Below are positions 47,892 through 58,701 of a DNA stretch of 64,000 nt, piece after piece. The number at the start of each line of letters is the position of its first letter. The stretch's first letter is position 1. This DNA is from Glaciimonas sp. PCH181. GTDB taxonomy: Bacteria > Pseudomonadota > Gammaproteobacteria > Burkholderiales > Burkholderiaceae_D. The stretch covers positions 248,001-312,000 of the forward strand of contig NZ_PYFP01000003.1 in NCBI RefSeq assembly GCF_003056055.1, read 5' to 3'. A program made the translations under genes and the position numbers. The notes beneath the pieces are model-generated. The model had not been told where the DNA came from and ran no database searches. It was given only the letters and a program-made list of their open reading frames with translations.

Positions 47892-48487
47892 TATTGTCGG
47901 TAAGAGGTAGCGTCCTGACGGTGGCGCTGCCAATTGAGGGCATAGCGCGTTGCCAGTGTGGGATTATTGCGAACGATGAGCACGTTCTCAGCATTTTTAT
48001 GCTGCGCGCTCCAGGTAAAGTTAAAGCTGCCGGTAATCACTGTGGAAGCTGTAGCCTCTGCGTCGATCACAATCACCTTGTTGTGTGCGCTGCGATATTT
48101 AGTCTCAACCCAGACCGGAATATTCGCATTAACCAAAACCCCTACCTTGGAGGCATCATTTGTTTTTAGTTGCCGCGCATCGACCAATATTTGCACATCT
48201 ATGCCGCGCTGTTTTGCGGCAATTAACGCCGAAGCTATTTTGCCGTTCGTCAAAAGATAGGCTTGAACCAATATCTGACTTTTAGCACCGTCGATGGCGT
48301 GCGTGATCAAACTTTCGATATCATCCCAAGGCGAAAACGCCGCTTGTAACGTACCGCTTGCCACCTCTGGCGCAGGCGCAGAATCGAAAGCCTGAACCTG
48401 CGCTGCCGCAAGCGTCATCATTGCAATGACACCGGCAAGCACCAAACCTCGGCGCAGGCGTTCCGATATGGCGGAGCCTAGCTTCAT
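47891..48487 (-). CDS. Exported phospholipase D-superfamily nuclease-like protein
   Basis: A 198-residue protein with one HKD motif: HNKVIVIDAEATASTVITGS followed by FNFTWSAQHKNAEN. One motif and this size are typical of the Nuc endonuclease branch, whose active site forms as a dimer. A signal peptide covers about 1-33 (LVLAGVIAMMTLAAAQVQA), so it should act in the periplasm or outside. Its start overlaps the rsmB stop (ATGA) and its stop overlaps the mscS start. Substrate could be DNA or phospholipid; the sequence favours Nuc. Confidence 0.88.
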   Translation of the reverse strand: MKLGSAISERLRRGLVLAGVIAMMTLAAAQVQAFDSAPAPEVASGTLQAAFSPWDDIESLITHAIDGAKSQILVQAYLLTNGKIASALIAAKQRGIDVQILVDARQLKTNDASKVGVLVNANIPVWVETKYRSAHNKVIVIDAEATASTVITGSFNFTWSAQHKNAENVLIVRNNPTLATRYALNWQRHRQDATSYRQ

Positions 48488-49737
48488 TTACGGACGAATA
48501 CCACCGCGAAAAAACCATCTGTGTGATGCAAATGAGGCAACAATTTCAAGTAGTCTTCCATCTCCAGCGCGATCTTTTGCTCAGCCAATACTTCCTTCAT
48601 TGGCACTAACGCGAAATCCTCATGGCTGGCCAGAAATTGCGTTGCAATCGCTTCGTTCTCTTCATCTAACAGACTGCAAGTACCATAGACCAGTCGTCCG
48701 CCAGACTTTACCAAACGGGCTGCGCTCGATAAAATCGCAGTTTGCTTAGCGTTCATTTCGACGATAGCTTCTGGCGTCTGACGCCATTTCACATCGGGAT
48801 TACGACGCAAAGTACCCAAACCGCTACAAGGCGCATCCACCAGAACGCGGTCGATTTTGCCTGCCAGACGTTTTACTTTGGCATCATTTTCATGCGCAAT
48901 TAATACCGGGTGAATATTCGATAAACCACTACGAGCCATGCGCGGTTTAAGTTTTGCCAGACGTTTTTCTGAAACATCGAAAGCGTACAAACGACCTGTA
49001 TTACGCATGGTTGCGCCCAACGCCAACGTCTTGCCACCAGCACCGGCACAGAAATCGACTACCATTTCGCCGCGCTTTGCGCCAACGATTTGGGCCAGTA
49101 ATTGACTACCTTCGTCCTGCACCTCAATCGCACCGCTCTTAAATAAAGGTAAGTTTTGGACCGATGGTTTTTTGATGACACGCAAACCTAATGGCGCATA
49201 TGGCGTCGGTTCGCATAAAATCGGCGCTTCAGCCAATGTCGCAATGACCTCTTCGCGTGCAGCCTTAAGCGAATTAACGCGCAAATCCAGCGGTGCGGGC
49301 GTGTTCAATGCCTCGGCTAACAGCAGCGTATTTTCTTCACCATCACGCGCGACCAGTTTTTCAAACAACCATGCTGGCAGATTAGCGCGCATGGAGGCTG
49401 GCAAAAGGCGGCGGTCAATTTCAGCGACACGTGCTAACCATTCCGCTTCTTCCTCGGATAAGCCACCCAAAGAATCGGCACCAACCGCGTCGGCCAGACC
49501 GAGCAAGGTCATACGGCGCATCGTTGGTCCGTTGCCGGATTCAGCGAAGCTGGTATACACCAATTTGTTGCGCAATAGACCATATACTGCTTCGGCAATT
49601 ACACCGCGTTCGCGGGAACCTAGCTTCGGGTGATCGCGAAAGTATCGCGATAAAGTGACATCTGCAGGGCCGGTAAATCGTAAAACTTCGCGCAATACTT
49701 CTTCGGTAAGACCGATGATCGCTGGAGGCAATCTCAT
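48484..49737 (-). CDS. rsmB: RsmB/NOP family RNA (cytosine-5) methyltransferase
   Basis: A 417-residue SAM-dependent methyltransferase. The NusB-like N-terminal domain (about 1-150) is divergent. The catalytic domain has the SAM motif VVDFCAGAGGKTLALGA, the DAPCSGLGTLRRNPDVKW motif (Cys that releases product) and VYGTCSLLDEENEAIA (catalytic Cys). This pattern belongs to 16S rRNA m5C methyltransferases; C967 as target (RsmB) is inferred, and RsmF-like activity cannot be excluded. It leads the overlapping set with the PLD and mscS genes and is 86 bases behind purN. Confidence 0.87.
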   Translation of the reverse strand: MRLPPAIIGLTEEVLREVLRFTGPADVTLSRYFRDHPKLGSRERGVIAEAVYGLLRNKLVYTSFAESGNGPTMRRMTLLGLADAVGADSLGGLSEEEAEWLARVAEIDRRLLPASMRANLPAWLFEKLVARDGEENTLLLAEALNTPAPLDLRVNSLKAAREEVIATLAEAPILCEPTPYAPLGLRVIKKPSVQNLPLFKSGAIEVQDEGSQLLAQIVGAKRGEMVVDFCAGAGGKTLALGATMRNTGRLYAFDVSEKRLAKLKPRMARSGLSNIHPVLIAHENDAKVKRLAGKIDRVLVDAPCSGLGTLRRNPDVKWRQTPEAIVEMNAKQTAILSSAARLVKSGGRLVYGTCSLLDEENEAIATQFLASHEDFALVPMKEVLAEQKIALEMEDYLKLLPHLHHTDGFFAVVFVRK

Positions 49738-49823
49738 GTTAACTCTTTCATTAAAAACACTATATTTTGTTTGAAGCGGTTCGCTTCACTGTGCGGCCGT
49801 TATTCAGCCGAGATAGCAACGCC

Positions 49824-50438
49824 CTATTGCGCGCCGATGTCTTTATAGACGCGACCATCTTTAATGGTCAGTCGTCCCTCAACAAACCAGCGAACTGCGC
49901 AAGGATACATTTGATGCTCGATTACCAATACCCGTGCTTGTAACGATTCAACCGTATCACCATCCGTTACCGCCACCACTTCTTGCGAAACTATCGGACC
50001 ATGATCAAGATCGGCAGTCACAAAGTGGACTGTAGCGCCATGGACTTTGACACCCATTGTCAACGCCTGCAAGTGCGTAGCCAGTCCAGTAAAACTTGGC
50101 AGTAACGATGGATGGATATTTAACATTCGACCAGCGTAGTGCTGAACAAACGGCGCGGTCAATATTCGCATAAACCCGGCAAGAACGACCAAATCGGGTG
50201 CAAAACGGTCTATTTCCAGTTGCAAAGCAGCATCAAATTGCGCGCGATCTGGAAAGTCTTTATTGGAAACTACCGCTGTTGGAATACCATGCGCGGCGGC
50301 AAAGGACAAACCTCCGGCATCGGCGCGATTGCTGATGACGGCGGCAATTTTGGCAGGCCATTGTTCGGTTTGTGCTGCCCGGACGATGGCTTCCATGTTG
50401 CTACCTCGTCCAGAAATAAGGATTACGATGCTTCTCAT
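49824..50438 (-). CDS. purN: Phosphoribosylglycinamide formyltransferase
   Basis: GAR transformylase, 204 residues, third step of purine synthesis with 10-formyltetrahydrofolate. Conserved parts are MRSIVILISGRGSNMEAIV (phosphate loop), LVVLAGFMRIL, the catalytic Asn/His in MLNIHPSLLPSFTGLATH, and VHFVTADLDHGPIVSQ with the catalytic Asp. I used the ATG at 50438; the frame is open 23 codons further upstream without support. Length then equals the family. Confidence 0.96.
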   Translation of the reverse strand: MRSIVILISGRGSNMEAIVRAAQTEQWPAKIAAVISNRADAGGLSFAAAHGIPTAVVSNKDFPDRAQFDAALQLEIDRFAPDLVVLAGFMRILTAPFVQHYAGRMLNIHPSLLPSFTGLATHLQALTMGVKVHGATVHFVTADLDHGPIVSQEVVAVTDGDTVESLQARVLVIEHQMYPCAVRWFVEGRLTIKDGRVYKDIGAQ

Positions 50439-50573
50439 GGCGCGCATTGTACCTGCTGCGCGGCAGCTTAGGGCACGTTGATCTATAAATTGGGGGTTAG
50501 AACGCACCTAAAACACAACATAATGTTGTTGCAACTAATCGATGCGACTCACGTTTGTACTATTTGGTTTATA

Positions 50574-51038
50574 TCACTGGAAGGAATAAAACACGCGAAA
50601 AGGGACTTTTTTCTCAGCCCAGAAATCTGCACTATCTCGGAATACGTCCAGCAGAATTTCGCGTGCTTCCTTGTCGAATTTCTGAGTGTTCGGCAATTGC
50701 TCAAGCACCACAATAAATCCCGGTTGCGGCCCAGCCTTCAGCGCCAAGTCGGTCAGGCAATCAGCTAAAGCATCGAAGTTCTTACCAAAATGCTTAGGAA
50801 AATAAAATGCCTGAGCAATTTTTGATAATACTTGCTGTTTAGTCATTGCCTCTGCGCAATAGGCATAAAGAAAGTGTTGTCCGAGATGAGCGGCCTCTGC
50901 CTGCAGGTCGGCCACGCGAAATGCGCGTATAGACTGCACGACGTTTGGCGGCACGGTTTCAAACAAACTCGTTTTCTCCTCATCTAAAGCAGTGATGGAG
51001 GGCGGTTGCTCTGATAGTGGAATCGTTGGAAAGGTCAC
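50574..51038 (-). CDS. Barstar family ribonuclease inhibitor
   Basis: A 154-residue protein with a barstar domain in the second half (about 60-152). It includes KQQVLSKIAQAFYFPKHFGK followed by NFDALADCLTDL, the signature around the Tyr/Asp residues that plug the RNase active site. The first 55 residues are extra and Pro/Glu-rich compared with the 90-residue Bacillus protein. The start is GTG at 51038 with AGGAG 8 bases upstream, overlapping the stop of the RNase gene. It should be cytoplasmic and protect against the RNase before its export. Confidence 0.9.
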   Translation of the reverse strand: MTFPTIPLSEQPPSITALDEEKTSLFETVPPNVVQSIRAFRVADLQAEAAHLGQHFLYAYCAEAMTKQQVLSKIAQAFYFPKHFGKNFDALADCLTDLALKAGPQPGFIVVLEQLPNTQKFDKEAREILLDVFRDSADFWAEKKVPFRVFYSFQ

Positions 51039-51044
51039 TCGCAG

Positions 51045-51398
51045 TCACTCCTGTATACGTCTAAAGGAAGCGTAATGATCGTCGGTGTAATAGTATTCGC
51101 CCGACGATTGCGCCTTGCCACCTGCAATGATGCGACGCGCACCGCGGTTGCGGGAACGTGGTGTTTTGACAGTGAACTCGTGATAATAGCCGCGCCTTTG
51201 TTCAGGCAAAAGCCGTTCATAGTTTCCAAAAACTACACCATCTTTGGGATACGGAAATGGACCACCCTGCTTAATCAATGCCAGCGTTTGCTGGGCTTCT
51301 CCAGGAAGCTGCGATACTGCGATGGCGCCCGCAAACACCTGAAACGAAAGCAACAACCCGAGTAATAACAATGCTCCTTGTCGAAAAAAGGCTGGCAT
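51045..51398 (-). CDS. Secreted guanyl-specific ribonuclease, barnase/RNase Sa family
   Basis: A 117-residue N1/T1-type ribonuclease. A signal peptide covers about 1-27 (GALLLLGLLLSFQVFA). The catalytic features are visible in order: FPYPKDGVVFGNYERLLP, the Glu in YYHEFTVKTP, Arg in RNRGARRIIAG and the C-terminal His in YYTDDHYASF. I chose the ATG at 51398 since it makes a proper signal peptide; the frame remains open for 72 codons upstream, with another ATG at 51461. It is followed 6 bases later by its inhibitor gene. It would act outside the cytoplasm, in nutrition or competition. Confidence 0.9.
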   Translation of the reverse strand: MPAFFRQGALLLLGLLLSFQVFAGAIAVSQLPGEAQQTLALIKQGGPFPYPKDGVVFGNYERLLPEQRRGYYHEFTVKTPRSRNRGARRIIAGGKAQSSGEYYYTDDHYASFRRIQE

Positions 51399-51652
51399 GG
51401 CCCAAGAACGAATGTTTGAAGAAGGACCGTACCCCTTGACTAGCGTTGCTTTATTTACCATGTATTTAACAAATCTGAAAGAATTTGATACCGTAGGGTA
51501 ACGTGTTGTAGAAAACGAATCAATACGAATTAATCCAGGTTTGTGTATGTTCTGTCCATTTTTACAAGATTTGACAAAGGACACGAATACAATGACGCTA
51601 CGAAATAAGTGCAAGCGATCAGATCCATGAAATGCGATCGATAAAAATCAAA

Positions 51653-52885
51653 TCACCCCGCCAGACTGACCTGCGCCCCTGTGCCCTCATTTAATGCAGG
51701 TTCCAGTTCAGACCCCTGATCCGCAAAAAAATTCACCACATCCTGCCGACGAGCGTAAGTATCTCTCTGCCCCATTTCGATCAACTCACGGGTATAACCG
51801 GATTCAAACAATAAATACGAGGCCAAAGCCGCCCCACGTAGTTCGGTTCCGCCCAAACCGCCAAGTAATGCTCTGACCGGCTTCGGCAAACTATTTATAT
51901 GCTGACCAGCAATCTCATCAATTTGCTTAGATGGCGAAATAATCAGCATCTCTATCGGTTTCAGCGGCGTTTCCTGCCGCTGTTGCTCAGTCAAGAACGA
52001 TAACGTGTGATTGATGCGCTCCAGCCGTTCAATATCCACCGCCAGACCATCAAGAAAAATGCTCGACAACGCATGACCGGCAATTTGCGCCAAACTGGGG
52101 TAATGATCGAAAGCAGGCACATCGGTCGGCGGTGCCATCATTCTGCCCGCGCCGACCACCAGCACTTTGCTTGCGCCGAGATGAATAGCCGGGGAAATCG
52201 GAGCAAGTTGCCGCATAGAGCCATCGCCAAAATATTCACGGCGCCCCTCGCAATAAATCGGAATGGCAGGAAAAATAAAAGGAATTGCCGATGATGCCAG
52301 CAAGTGTTCAACACCAATTTGATCCTTGACTGCGCGCCGCTGGCTGCGTGTCCACGACTTAATTTCATGGGCACTTTGGTAGAACGTGATGTGCTCCCCG
52401 GCGCTATAGGATGAGGCAGTCACCGCCAATGCCTGCAAACTGCCGTTCGACAACGCCGCGTCCAGAGCGGTTAAATCAAGCAACCGATGCAACATCGTTA
52501 CCAGCGGCGTATTGTCGAGCAGCGAACTGGGCGGATGTGCATGCCATTGACGCAATAACCAGCCAAACGATAACAAAGAAAGCCAACGTGCCCCGGTCCG
52601 CAAGATGCCGAGTGAATCGGCGCGGTACACGTGTTCTACAGTGAAATGCTGCCAGACCTGCATCAATTTTTGCACGCCCTCACCAAAATTATCAGCCCGG
52701 CAAGCCAATGCCGTGGCATTGATTGCGCCTGCAGAGGTGCCGCAAATAATATCGAAGGGATTACGCTTTGGCGCCCAGCCTTCCCCGCGCAAAATTTCCG
52801 CGACGGCATCGAGAACACCAACCTGATAAGCGGCGCGTGCACCGCCTCCAGTCAAAATAAGGCCTACTTGTTTTCTGATCGTCAT
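51653..52885 (-). CDS. Patatin-like phospholipase
   Basis: A 410-residue patatin-family lipid acyl hydrolase. The oxyanion hole is LILTGGGARAAYQVGVLDAV near the N-terminus, the nucleophile Ser in IICGTSAGAINATAL (G-T-S-A-G), and the catalytic Asp in YFGDGSMRQLAPIS (DG-x form). There is no signal peptide or membrane helix. The C-terminal 120 residues are not part of the catalytic fold and are unassigned. Substrate not predictable. Single gene between the RNase pair and hppA. Confidence 0.88.
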   Translation of the reverse strand: MTIRKQVGLILTGGGARAAYQVGVLDAVAEILRGEGWAPKRNPFDIICGTSAGAINATALACRADNFGEGVQKLMQVWQHFTVEHVYRADSLGILRTGARWLSLLSFGWLLRQWHAHPPSSLLDNTPLVTMLHRLLDLTALDAALSNGSLQALAVTASSYSAGEHITFYQSAHEIKSWTRSQRRAVKDQIGVEHLLASSAIPFIFPAIPIYCEGRREYFGDGSMRQLAPISPAIHLGASKVLVVGAGRMMAPPTDVPAFDHYPSLAQIAGHALSSIFLDGLAVDIERLERINHTLSFLTEQQRQETPLKPIEMLIISPSKQIDEIAGQHINSLPKPVRALLGGLGGTELRGAALASYLLFESGYTRELIEMGQRDTYARRQDVVNFFADQGSELEPALNEGTGAQVSLAG

Positions 52886-53020
52886 GATGTAAATCTTAAC
52901 AGGGGTGTCGCATTTTTTAAGAATATTCCTGCGCCACCTCGCGCCTCGTAAAAGCAGGCGCTATCACACAATGTTGTCGGCGTTGCGGCGACGTCTCCGC
53001 ATCATCGCTACGCCAGGCCG

Positions 53021-55177
53021 TTATTTAGCAGGCACTACAATGACAACATCGTCCTTCACCTTGGGCGCGACCAACACCGGCACGACCGCCACTACCGCGA
53101 CTTCCGGTCCAAAATGGCTGGTGCTACTCATTAGATTTGCGCTGCCGGTTGGCAAAATCGGCACCAATAATAAGGCCACGATATTGATGATCTTGATCAG
53201 CGGATTAATCGCCGGTCCCGCCGTGTCCTTATAAGGATCGCCGACGGTGTCGCCTGTCACCGCCGCTTTATGTGCCTCAGAGCCTTTGCCGCCATGATTG
53301 CCGTCCTCGATATATTTTTTGGCGTTATCCCATGCGCCGCCGCCTGTCGTCATCGAAATAGCGACAAATAATCCGGTCACAATCGTCCCCATCAATAAAC
53401 CACCAAGCGCTGCTGGACCTAATAATAGACCAACCAAAATTGGCACCACTACCGGCAACAGCGACGGCACGATCATTTCCTTGATCGCCGATGAAGTCAG
53501 CATATCAACCGCTTTATCGTACTCTGGCTTACCAGTGCCATCCATGATGCCCTTGATATCGCGGAACTGCCGCCGCACCTCGACCACCACCGCCCCGGCT
53601 GCGCGACCGACTGCTTCCATCGCCATCGCCCCAAACAAATAGGGAATCAGACCGCCGATGAAAAGACCCACGATCACCAGTGGATTCGACAACTCAAACG
53701 CAGTGCTGTTCCCAACCGAATCAAGCGCGTGGGTGTAATCGGCAAACAATACTAACGCCGCCAGTCCGGCCGATCCAATCGCATAACCTTTGGTGACTGC
53801 CTTGGTGGTGTTCCCCACGGCGTCTAGCGGATCGGTGATGGCGCGCACCGATTCGGGCAAACCCGCCATTTCTGCAATACCGCCTGCATTATCGGTAATT
53901 GGCCCATAGGCGTCGAGCGCCACAATAATGCCTGCCATCGACAACATCGCCGTCGCAGCAATTGCAATCCCGTATAACCCTGCCAACCAATACGAGGCCA
54001 AAATCGCAACACACACAGCCAATACCGGATAAGCAGTCGATTTCATCGACACACCAAGACCAGCAATGATATTAGTGCCATGACCGGTGGTCGAGGCTTC
54101 TGCAATATGCCGCACCGGTTTGAAATCGGTGCCAGTGTAATACTCAGTGATATAGACCATCAATCCGGTCAGAACGATTCCGATCAGCGCCGAGCCCATC
54201 ATCGGCAGCACCATAAAGTCCGGCAATACCAGCCAGCTAACGATTGCAAAACCGATCAGACTGAGAATGGCGGCCCACCACAGGCCGGTATATAAAGCCG
54301 ACATAATTTTCTTGCCGGGCTTGGCCTTCACCATGGAACAACCCACAATCGAGGCCAAAATCGAGACACTGCCCAACAGCAGCGGATATAGCACAGCTTG
54401 TAATTCAAAGCCCTTGATCAACAATGACCCAAGCAGCATCGTCGCAATCAAGGTCACGACGTAGGTTTCAAACAGATCAGCCGCCATGCCAGCGCAGTCG
54501 CCAACGTTATCGCCCACGTTATCGGCGATTACGGCCGGATTACGCGGATCATCTTCGGGGATGCCTGCCTCGACTTTGCCCACCAGATCAGCCCCGACAT
54601 CAGCGCCCTTGGTGAAAATACCACCACCAAGACGCGCAAAGATCGAGATCAATGAGGCCCCGAAAGCCAGACCGATCAGCGGCTTCAGAATGTCATGCAA
54701 CGACATGTCAGCACGGCTGAAAAATGTCATTAATAGATAATAAAAGATCGTTACCCCAAGCAGACCAAGGCCGACGACCAGCATGCCGGTGATCGCGCCG
54801 CCGCGAAATGCCACATCCAGCGCTTGATTCAACCCTTTGGTAGCCGCCTGCGCCGTCCGCACATTGGCACGCACCGAAACATTCATCCCAATAAAACCAC
54901 ACGCGCCAGAAAGCAAAGCACCGACTAGAAAGCCGAGCGCCGTAATCAGGCCGAGACCGGGAATTATCGCAATAATGATGAACAAAACCACACCGACAAT
55001 GGCAATGGTGCGGTACTGGCGCGCCAGATAGGCCGCAGCACCTTGCTGAATCGCAGCAGCGATCTCCTGCATACGCGGATTTCCTGGGTCTAATTTCAAA
55101 ATCCAGCTGCGTGAAACCATCCCATAGACAACGGCAATAATGCCGCAAGCAATCGCAAACCATAGACCAGATGCCAT
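53021..55177 (-). CDS. hppA: Membrane-bound proton-translocating pyrophosphatase (K+-independent type)
   Basis: Couples pyrophosphate hydrolysis to proton transport across the inner membrane; 718 residues with about 16 hydrophobic segments. The catalytic signatures are [20 protein letters not shown] followed by [20 protein letters not shown], and the later [16 protein letters not shown]. The position that separates subtypes reads Lys in [10 protein letters not shown], which is known to mark potassium-independent enzymes. The ATG at 55177 has AGGAGG about 7 bases upstream; a frame 55 codons longer is rejected. A promoter TTGGTT (55217-55222), 17 bases, TATAAA (55194-55199) is possible but very close. 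Next upstream gene is adk. Confidence 0.95.
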   Translation of the reverse strand: MASGLWFAIACGIIAVVYGMVSRSWILKLDPGNPRMQEIAAAIQQGAAAYLARQYRTIAIVGVVLFIIIAIIPGLGLITALGFLVGALLSGACGFIGMNVSVRANVRTAQAATKGLNQALDVAFRGGAITGMLVVGLGLLGVTIFYYLLMTFFSRADMSLHDILKPLIGLAFGASLISIFARLGGGIFTKGADVGADLVGKVEAGIPEDDPRNPAVIADNVGDNVGDCAGMAADLFETYVVTLIATMLLGSLLIKGFELQAVLYPLLLGSVSILASIVGCSMVKAKPGKKIMSALYTGLWWAAILSLIGFAIVSWLVLPDFMVLPMMGSALIGIVLTGLMVYITEYYTGTDFKPVRHIAEASTTGHGTNIIAGLGVSMKSTAYPVLAVCVAILASYWLAGLYGIAIAATAMLSMAGIIVALDAYGPITDNAGGIAEMAGLPESVRAITDPLDAVGNTTKAVTKGYAIGSAGLAALVLFADYTHALDSVGNSTAFELSNPLVIVGLFIGGLIPYLFGAMAMEAVGRAAGAVVVEVRRQFRDIKGIMDGTGKPEYDKAVDMLTSSAIKEMIVPSLLPVVVPILVGLLLGPAALGGLLMGTIVTGLFVAISMTTGGGAWDNAKKYIEDGNHGGKGSEAHKAAVTGDTVGDPYKDTAGPAINPLIKIINIVALLLVPILPTGSANLMSSTSHFGPEVAVVAVVPVLVAPKVKDDVVIVVPAK

Positions 55178-55397
55178 GTTGACTCCTCCTGTTTTTATAA
55201 TGACAACACCCAAAGTAACCAACCACACTGCGTAAATGACTGCCTGCCAAAATGTGACAGAACGCTTCAATCTACAAGCCATGTGTACTGAAAGACTTTT
55301 CGTTGCCCGTTTATTTTTTAGAGGTAGCCTGGGCTGGCCCATCCAGATTACAAAGTAATAATTGTCATACTAATCAGATTGAGGATACTTCACAAAT

Positions 55398-55424
55398 AAA
55401 AAAAAGCGGACCAGTGTCCGCTTT
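55398..55424 (-). terminator. Rho-independent terminator of adk
   Basis: AAAGCGGAC (55403-55411) with GTCCGCTTT (55416-55424), loop CAGT; on the minus strand a run of eight T is formed with the stem's end. It lies 5 bases after the adk stop and separates it from hppA. Confidence 0.92.
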
Positions 55425-55428
55425 CTTT

Positions 55429-56163
<735 letters not shown>

Positions 56164-56346
56164 TCAGCTTGCTACTCAGGCTGTTTTTCAGGCTTTTTTG
56201 GAAATTGCAGCGGCGTCATCGCGTATGCATGCATTCTTATAACACGCTAACTTTGCATGAAACTTACCACACAATTTTACCAAACAGCATCATGGCGAAC
56301 CACTGCATTGGTCGATAGCACATTTAAGTGACACTAATTCGGCAAA

Positions 56347-57099
56347 TTAGGCCGTAAAAAAACGTCTGACGCGTTCCAGATCCTCTGGCGTGTCAACACC
56401 GGCAGCCGGTGCCGCCTGCGCAATATGGACGGCAATCGGATAGCCATGCCACAACACGCGCAACTGCTCCAGCGCTTCAATCTGTTCCAATGGCGATACC
56501 GCCAGAGTAGGATAAGTTTGTAAAAAGCCATAACTGTAGGCATACAGCCCGATATGCCGCAAAGGCACATAACCGTTCGGCAATTGCTGTTGCGATTGCA
56601 TAAAACCATCGCGATCCCACGGAATCGTCGCGCGCGAAAAATACAACGCACGGCCAAGCTTGTTCACCACTACTTTGACCACATTCGGATTAAACGCGTC
56701 GGCTGCACTGTCGATAGCATGCGCCGCCGTCGCCATTGGCACTCCGTCAACGATTTGCGCTGCGGTGGCAGCAATCAATGCAGGGTCAATTAAGGGTTCA
56801 TCACCTTGCACATTCACGACCACTGCATCTGCGGCCAATCCCAGCACAGCAGCAACTTCCGCGATCCGATCAGTGCCAGAAGGATGATCGCCGCGGGTAA
56901 GACGCACAGCCACACCGTGTTGTTCGCAAGCGCGCAAAATATCAGCATGATCAGTCGCCACGATCACTTGCGCCGCGCCGGATAAGGCCGCCCGCTCGGC
57001 AACCCGGACGATCATCGGCTTGCCGCCAAGATCCGCCAAAGGCTTATTGGGCAATCGGGTCGACGCCAGTCGCGCAGGAATAATGACAGTAAAGGACAT
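56347..57099 (-). CDS. kdsB: 3-deoxy-manno-octulosonate cytidylyltransferase
   Basis: CMP-KDO synthetase, 250 residues, activates KDO for lipopolysaccharide assembly. Conserved parts are [20 protein letters not shown] (nucleotide loop), [33 protein letters not shown] and [13 protein letters not shown] (metal Asp). The later [13 protein letters not shown] and the [18 protein letters not shown] segment are also typical. It lies 51 bases behind the trm112-like gene and before adk. It works with kdsA at 15.8-16.7 kb. Confidence 0.97.
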   Translation of the reverse strand: MSFTVIIPARLASTRLPNKPLADLGGKPMIVRVAERAALSGAAQVIVATDHADILRACEQHGVAVRLTRGDHPSGTDRIAEVAAVLGLAADAVVVNVQGDEPLIDPALIAATAAQIVDGVPMATAAHAIDSAADAFNPNVVKVVVNKLGRALYFSRATIPWDRDGFMQSQQQLPNGYVPLRHIGLYAYSYGFLQTYPTLAVSPLEQIEALEQLRVLWHGYPIAVHIAQAAPAAGVDTPEDLERVRRFFTA

Positions 57100-57150
57100 T
57101 GACGATCTTTATAGACTATTGAAACTCAGAGATAAAAGGCAATATCGGCC

Positions 57151-57366
57151 TCAGGCAACGGACGAAGGAGGAATATTCTCGCTGTCAGCGACATCCGCCG
57201 CACCGTTCAGCTCCCGCGCTTGATCAGCCCACATAATCGGAATGCCGTCACGAATCGGAAAAGCAAGTCGGTCGGCGTTACAAATCAGTTCCTGCGCTTT
57301 TTTATCATGCTGCAACGGCCCTTTACAGATTGGGCAAACTAAAATATCAAGCAGTTGGGTGTCCAC
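57151..57366 (-). CDS. Trm112/YcaR family small zinc-ribbon-like protein
   Basis: A 71-residue protein of the Trm112 family (E. coli YcaR). It starts with [20 protein letters not shown], keeping Cys-x2-Cys, then [19 protein letters not shown], so the ribbon has three visible Cys. In eukaryotes and archaea Trm112 activates methyltransferases; in bacteria the role is unclear. The start is GTG at 57366 with GGAG upstream, inside the end of lpxK (20-base overlap). lpxK - this gene - kdsB is a conserved order. Confidence 0.9.
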   Translation of the reverse strand: MDTQLLDILVCPICKGPLQHDKKAQELICNADRLAFPIRDGIPIMWADQARELNGAADVADSENIPPSSVA

Positions 57367-58483
57367 GGAGTTTCTCCACAATTTGATGTGCCAGCGCGCC
57401 GTCAATCTGCGCTGTCACGGGGACGACCCACACACGCGGGTCGTTTTTAAGTGTTTCGATTTGACTGCATTTTACTGCATCCTTTTCGGTGATCAGAATG
57501 ATCTCTGCGTCTAGCGCAGCAAAAGGATTTGCAGAAAAATCATAGTGATCGGGCAATGCAAGCGATTCAAATACCAGGCCCAAACCAGACAGCATCGTAA
57601 AAAATCGCTGCGGATTGCCAATTCCAGCTGCCGCCAATAGTCGGGGCGCTAACCTCACTGATGGCGCTGCGGCTCGTGTTAACGCTGTCGGCTGCGCCAA
57701 TTTATCCTCTGATGCAGTCGGAAAATGCATGAATGATAACAAATCTCGTGTCTCAGTACGATCCCCAAGACGCTCGGCAATCTCGCCCAACAGATTCATA
57801 CGCATCGCATCAGGGGGTAACGACGCTGGCAAGACCGCTGTCGGCCCCAGATTCACCACCGTAAAATCACGGCGACGCGTAGCCGGTTCGCGCAAAGGCC
57901 CCGCAGGCAGCAACCAGCCATTGCCATTGCCACGGCTATCGCATAAGACGATTTCAATATCGCGTTGCAGCGGATAGTGCTGCAAACCGTCATCCGACAA
58001 AATCACGTCTACTTCGGGATGCGTCTGTAACAATAGTTGCCCCGCCGCCACCCGATTTCGGCCTACGACTAGCGGACATTGAACCCGCCGCGTAATCAGC
58101 AGCGGCTCGTCGCCAACATCAGCGGCGAGCGATGTTGCGGTCACCAACCGGGCCGTTGATTCTGGATTTGCCCCATAGCCACGCGAAATAACGCCGGGAG
58201 TATAACCTGCCAGGCGCAACGCCTGAACGAGCCAAATGGTCAGCGGCGTCTTGCCAGTCCCGCCTATGTAAATGTTTCCCACCACAATCACTGGCACAGG
58301 CAAACGAGTCCGCGTGCGCCATCCAACCAAATACAAGCCACGACGCACACCGACGACCAATCGAAATACTAGCGATAAAGGCCATAGCACGCACGCCAGC
58401 AACCCGCGATGCTGCCAGGCCGCAATGAATCTCGCTTCAGTCGTGGAAAATTTTCGTGTCAAACGGAACAACCTATCAATCAA
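57347..58483 (-). CDS. lpxK: Tetraacyldisaccharide 4'-kinase
   Basis: Phosphorylates the lipid A precursor to lipid IVA at the inner membrane; 378 residues. An N-terminal membrane segment (about 28-47) is followed by the P-loop [32 protein letters not shown], and the [17 protein letters not shown] motif with catalytic Asp. It is about 40 residues longer than typical: an insert around 240-275 ([20 protein letters not shown]) precedes the conserved [15 protein letters not shown]. The start is TTG at 58483; no ATG alternative precedes the conserved region and no strong ribosome site is seen. It stands between exbD and the trm112-like gene. Confidence 0.93.
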   Translation of the reverse strand: MIDRLFRLTRKFSTTEARFIAAWQHRGLLACVLWPLSLVFRLVVGVRRGLYLVGWRTRTRLPVPVIVVGNIYIGGTGKTPLTIWLVQALRLAGYTPGVISRGYGANPESTARLVTATSLAADVGDEPLLITRRVQCPLVVGRNRVAAGQLLLQTHPEVDVILSDDGLQHYPLQRDIEIVLCDSRGNGNGWLLPAGPLREPATRRRDFTVVNLGPTAVLPASLPPDAMRMNLLGEIAERLGDRTETRDLLSFMHFPTASEDKLAQPTALTRAAAPSVRLAPRLLAAAGIGNPQRFFTMLSGLGLVFESLALPDHYDFSANPFAALDAEIILITEKDAVKCSQIETLKNDPRVWVVPVTAQIDGALAHQIVEKLRGHPTA

Positions 58484-58651
58484 AATTCAGCCGAAAACGC
58501 TAGCAAGGGGACCTGCAATCGCCCTTACCAGACATTCATCAGGCATTTGCTAAAGGAAACCAGTAAACCAAAACCGTCGAGATCGTTGCAGCTAACCCAA
58601 TCAGCGGCCACGGTAGGCATGACATCAACTATCGCCCCGAACATATTTGGA

Positions 58652-58679
58652 CGTACTTAATCTTTCGTACTTAATCTTT
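58652..58679. repeat. Perfect 14-bp tandem duplication
   Basis: CGTACTTAATCTTT occurs twice in direct succession (58652-58665, 58666-58679) in the 218-base gap between exbD and lpxK. Likely a recent slip duplication. Confidence 0.9.
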
Positions 58680-58701
58680 ATTACGCAGTCTTTACGAGGA
58701 C

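Noticed and set aside
55178..55342. 55-codon N-terminal extension of HppA
   Set aside because: AGGAGG at the proper distance fixes the start at 55177; the extension contains the promoter-like and ribosome sequences.
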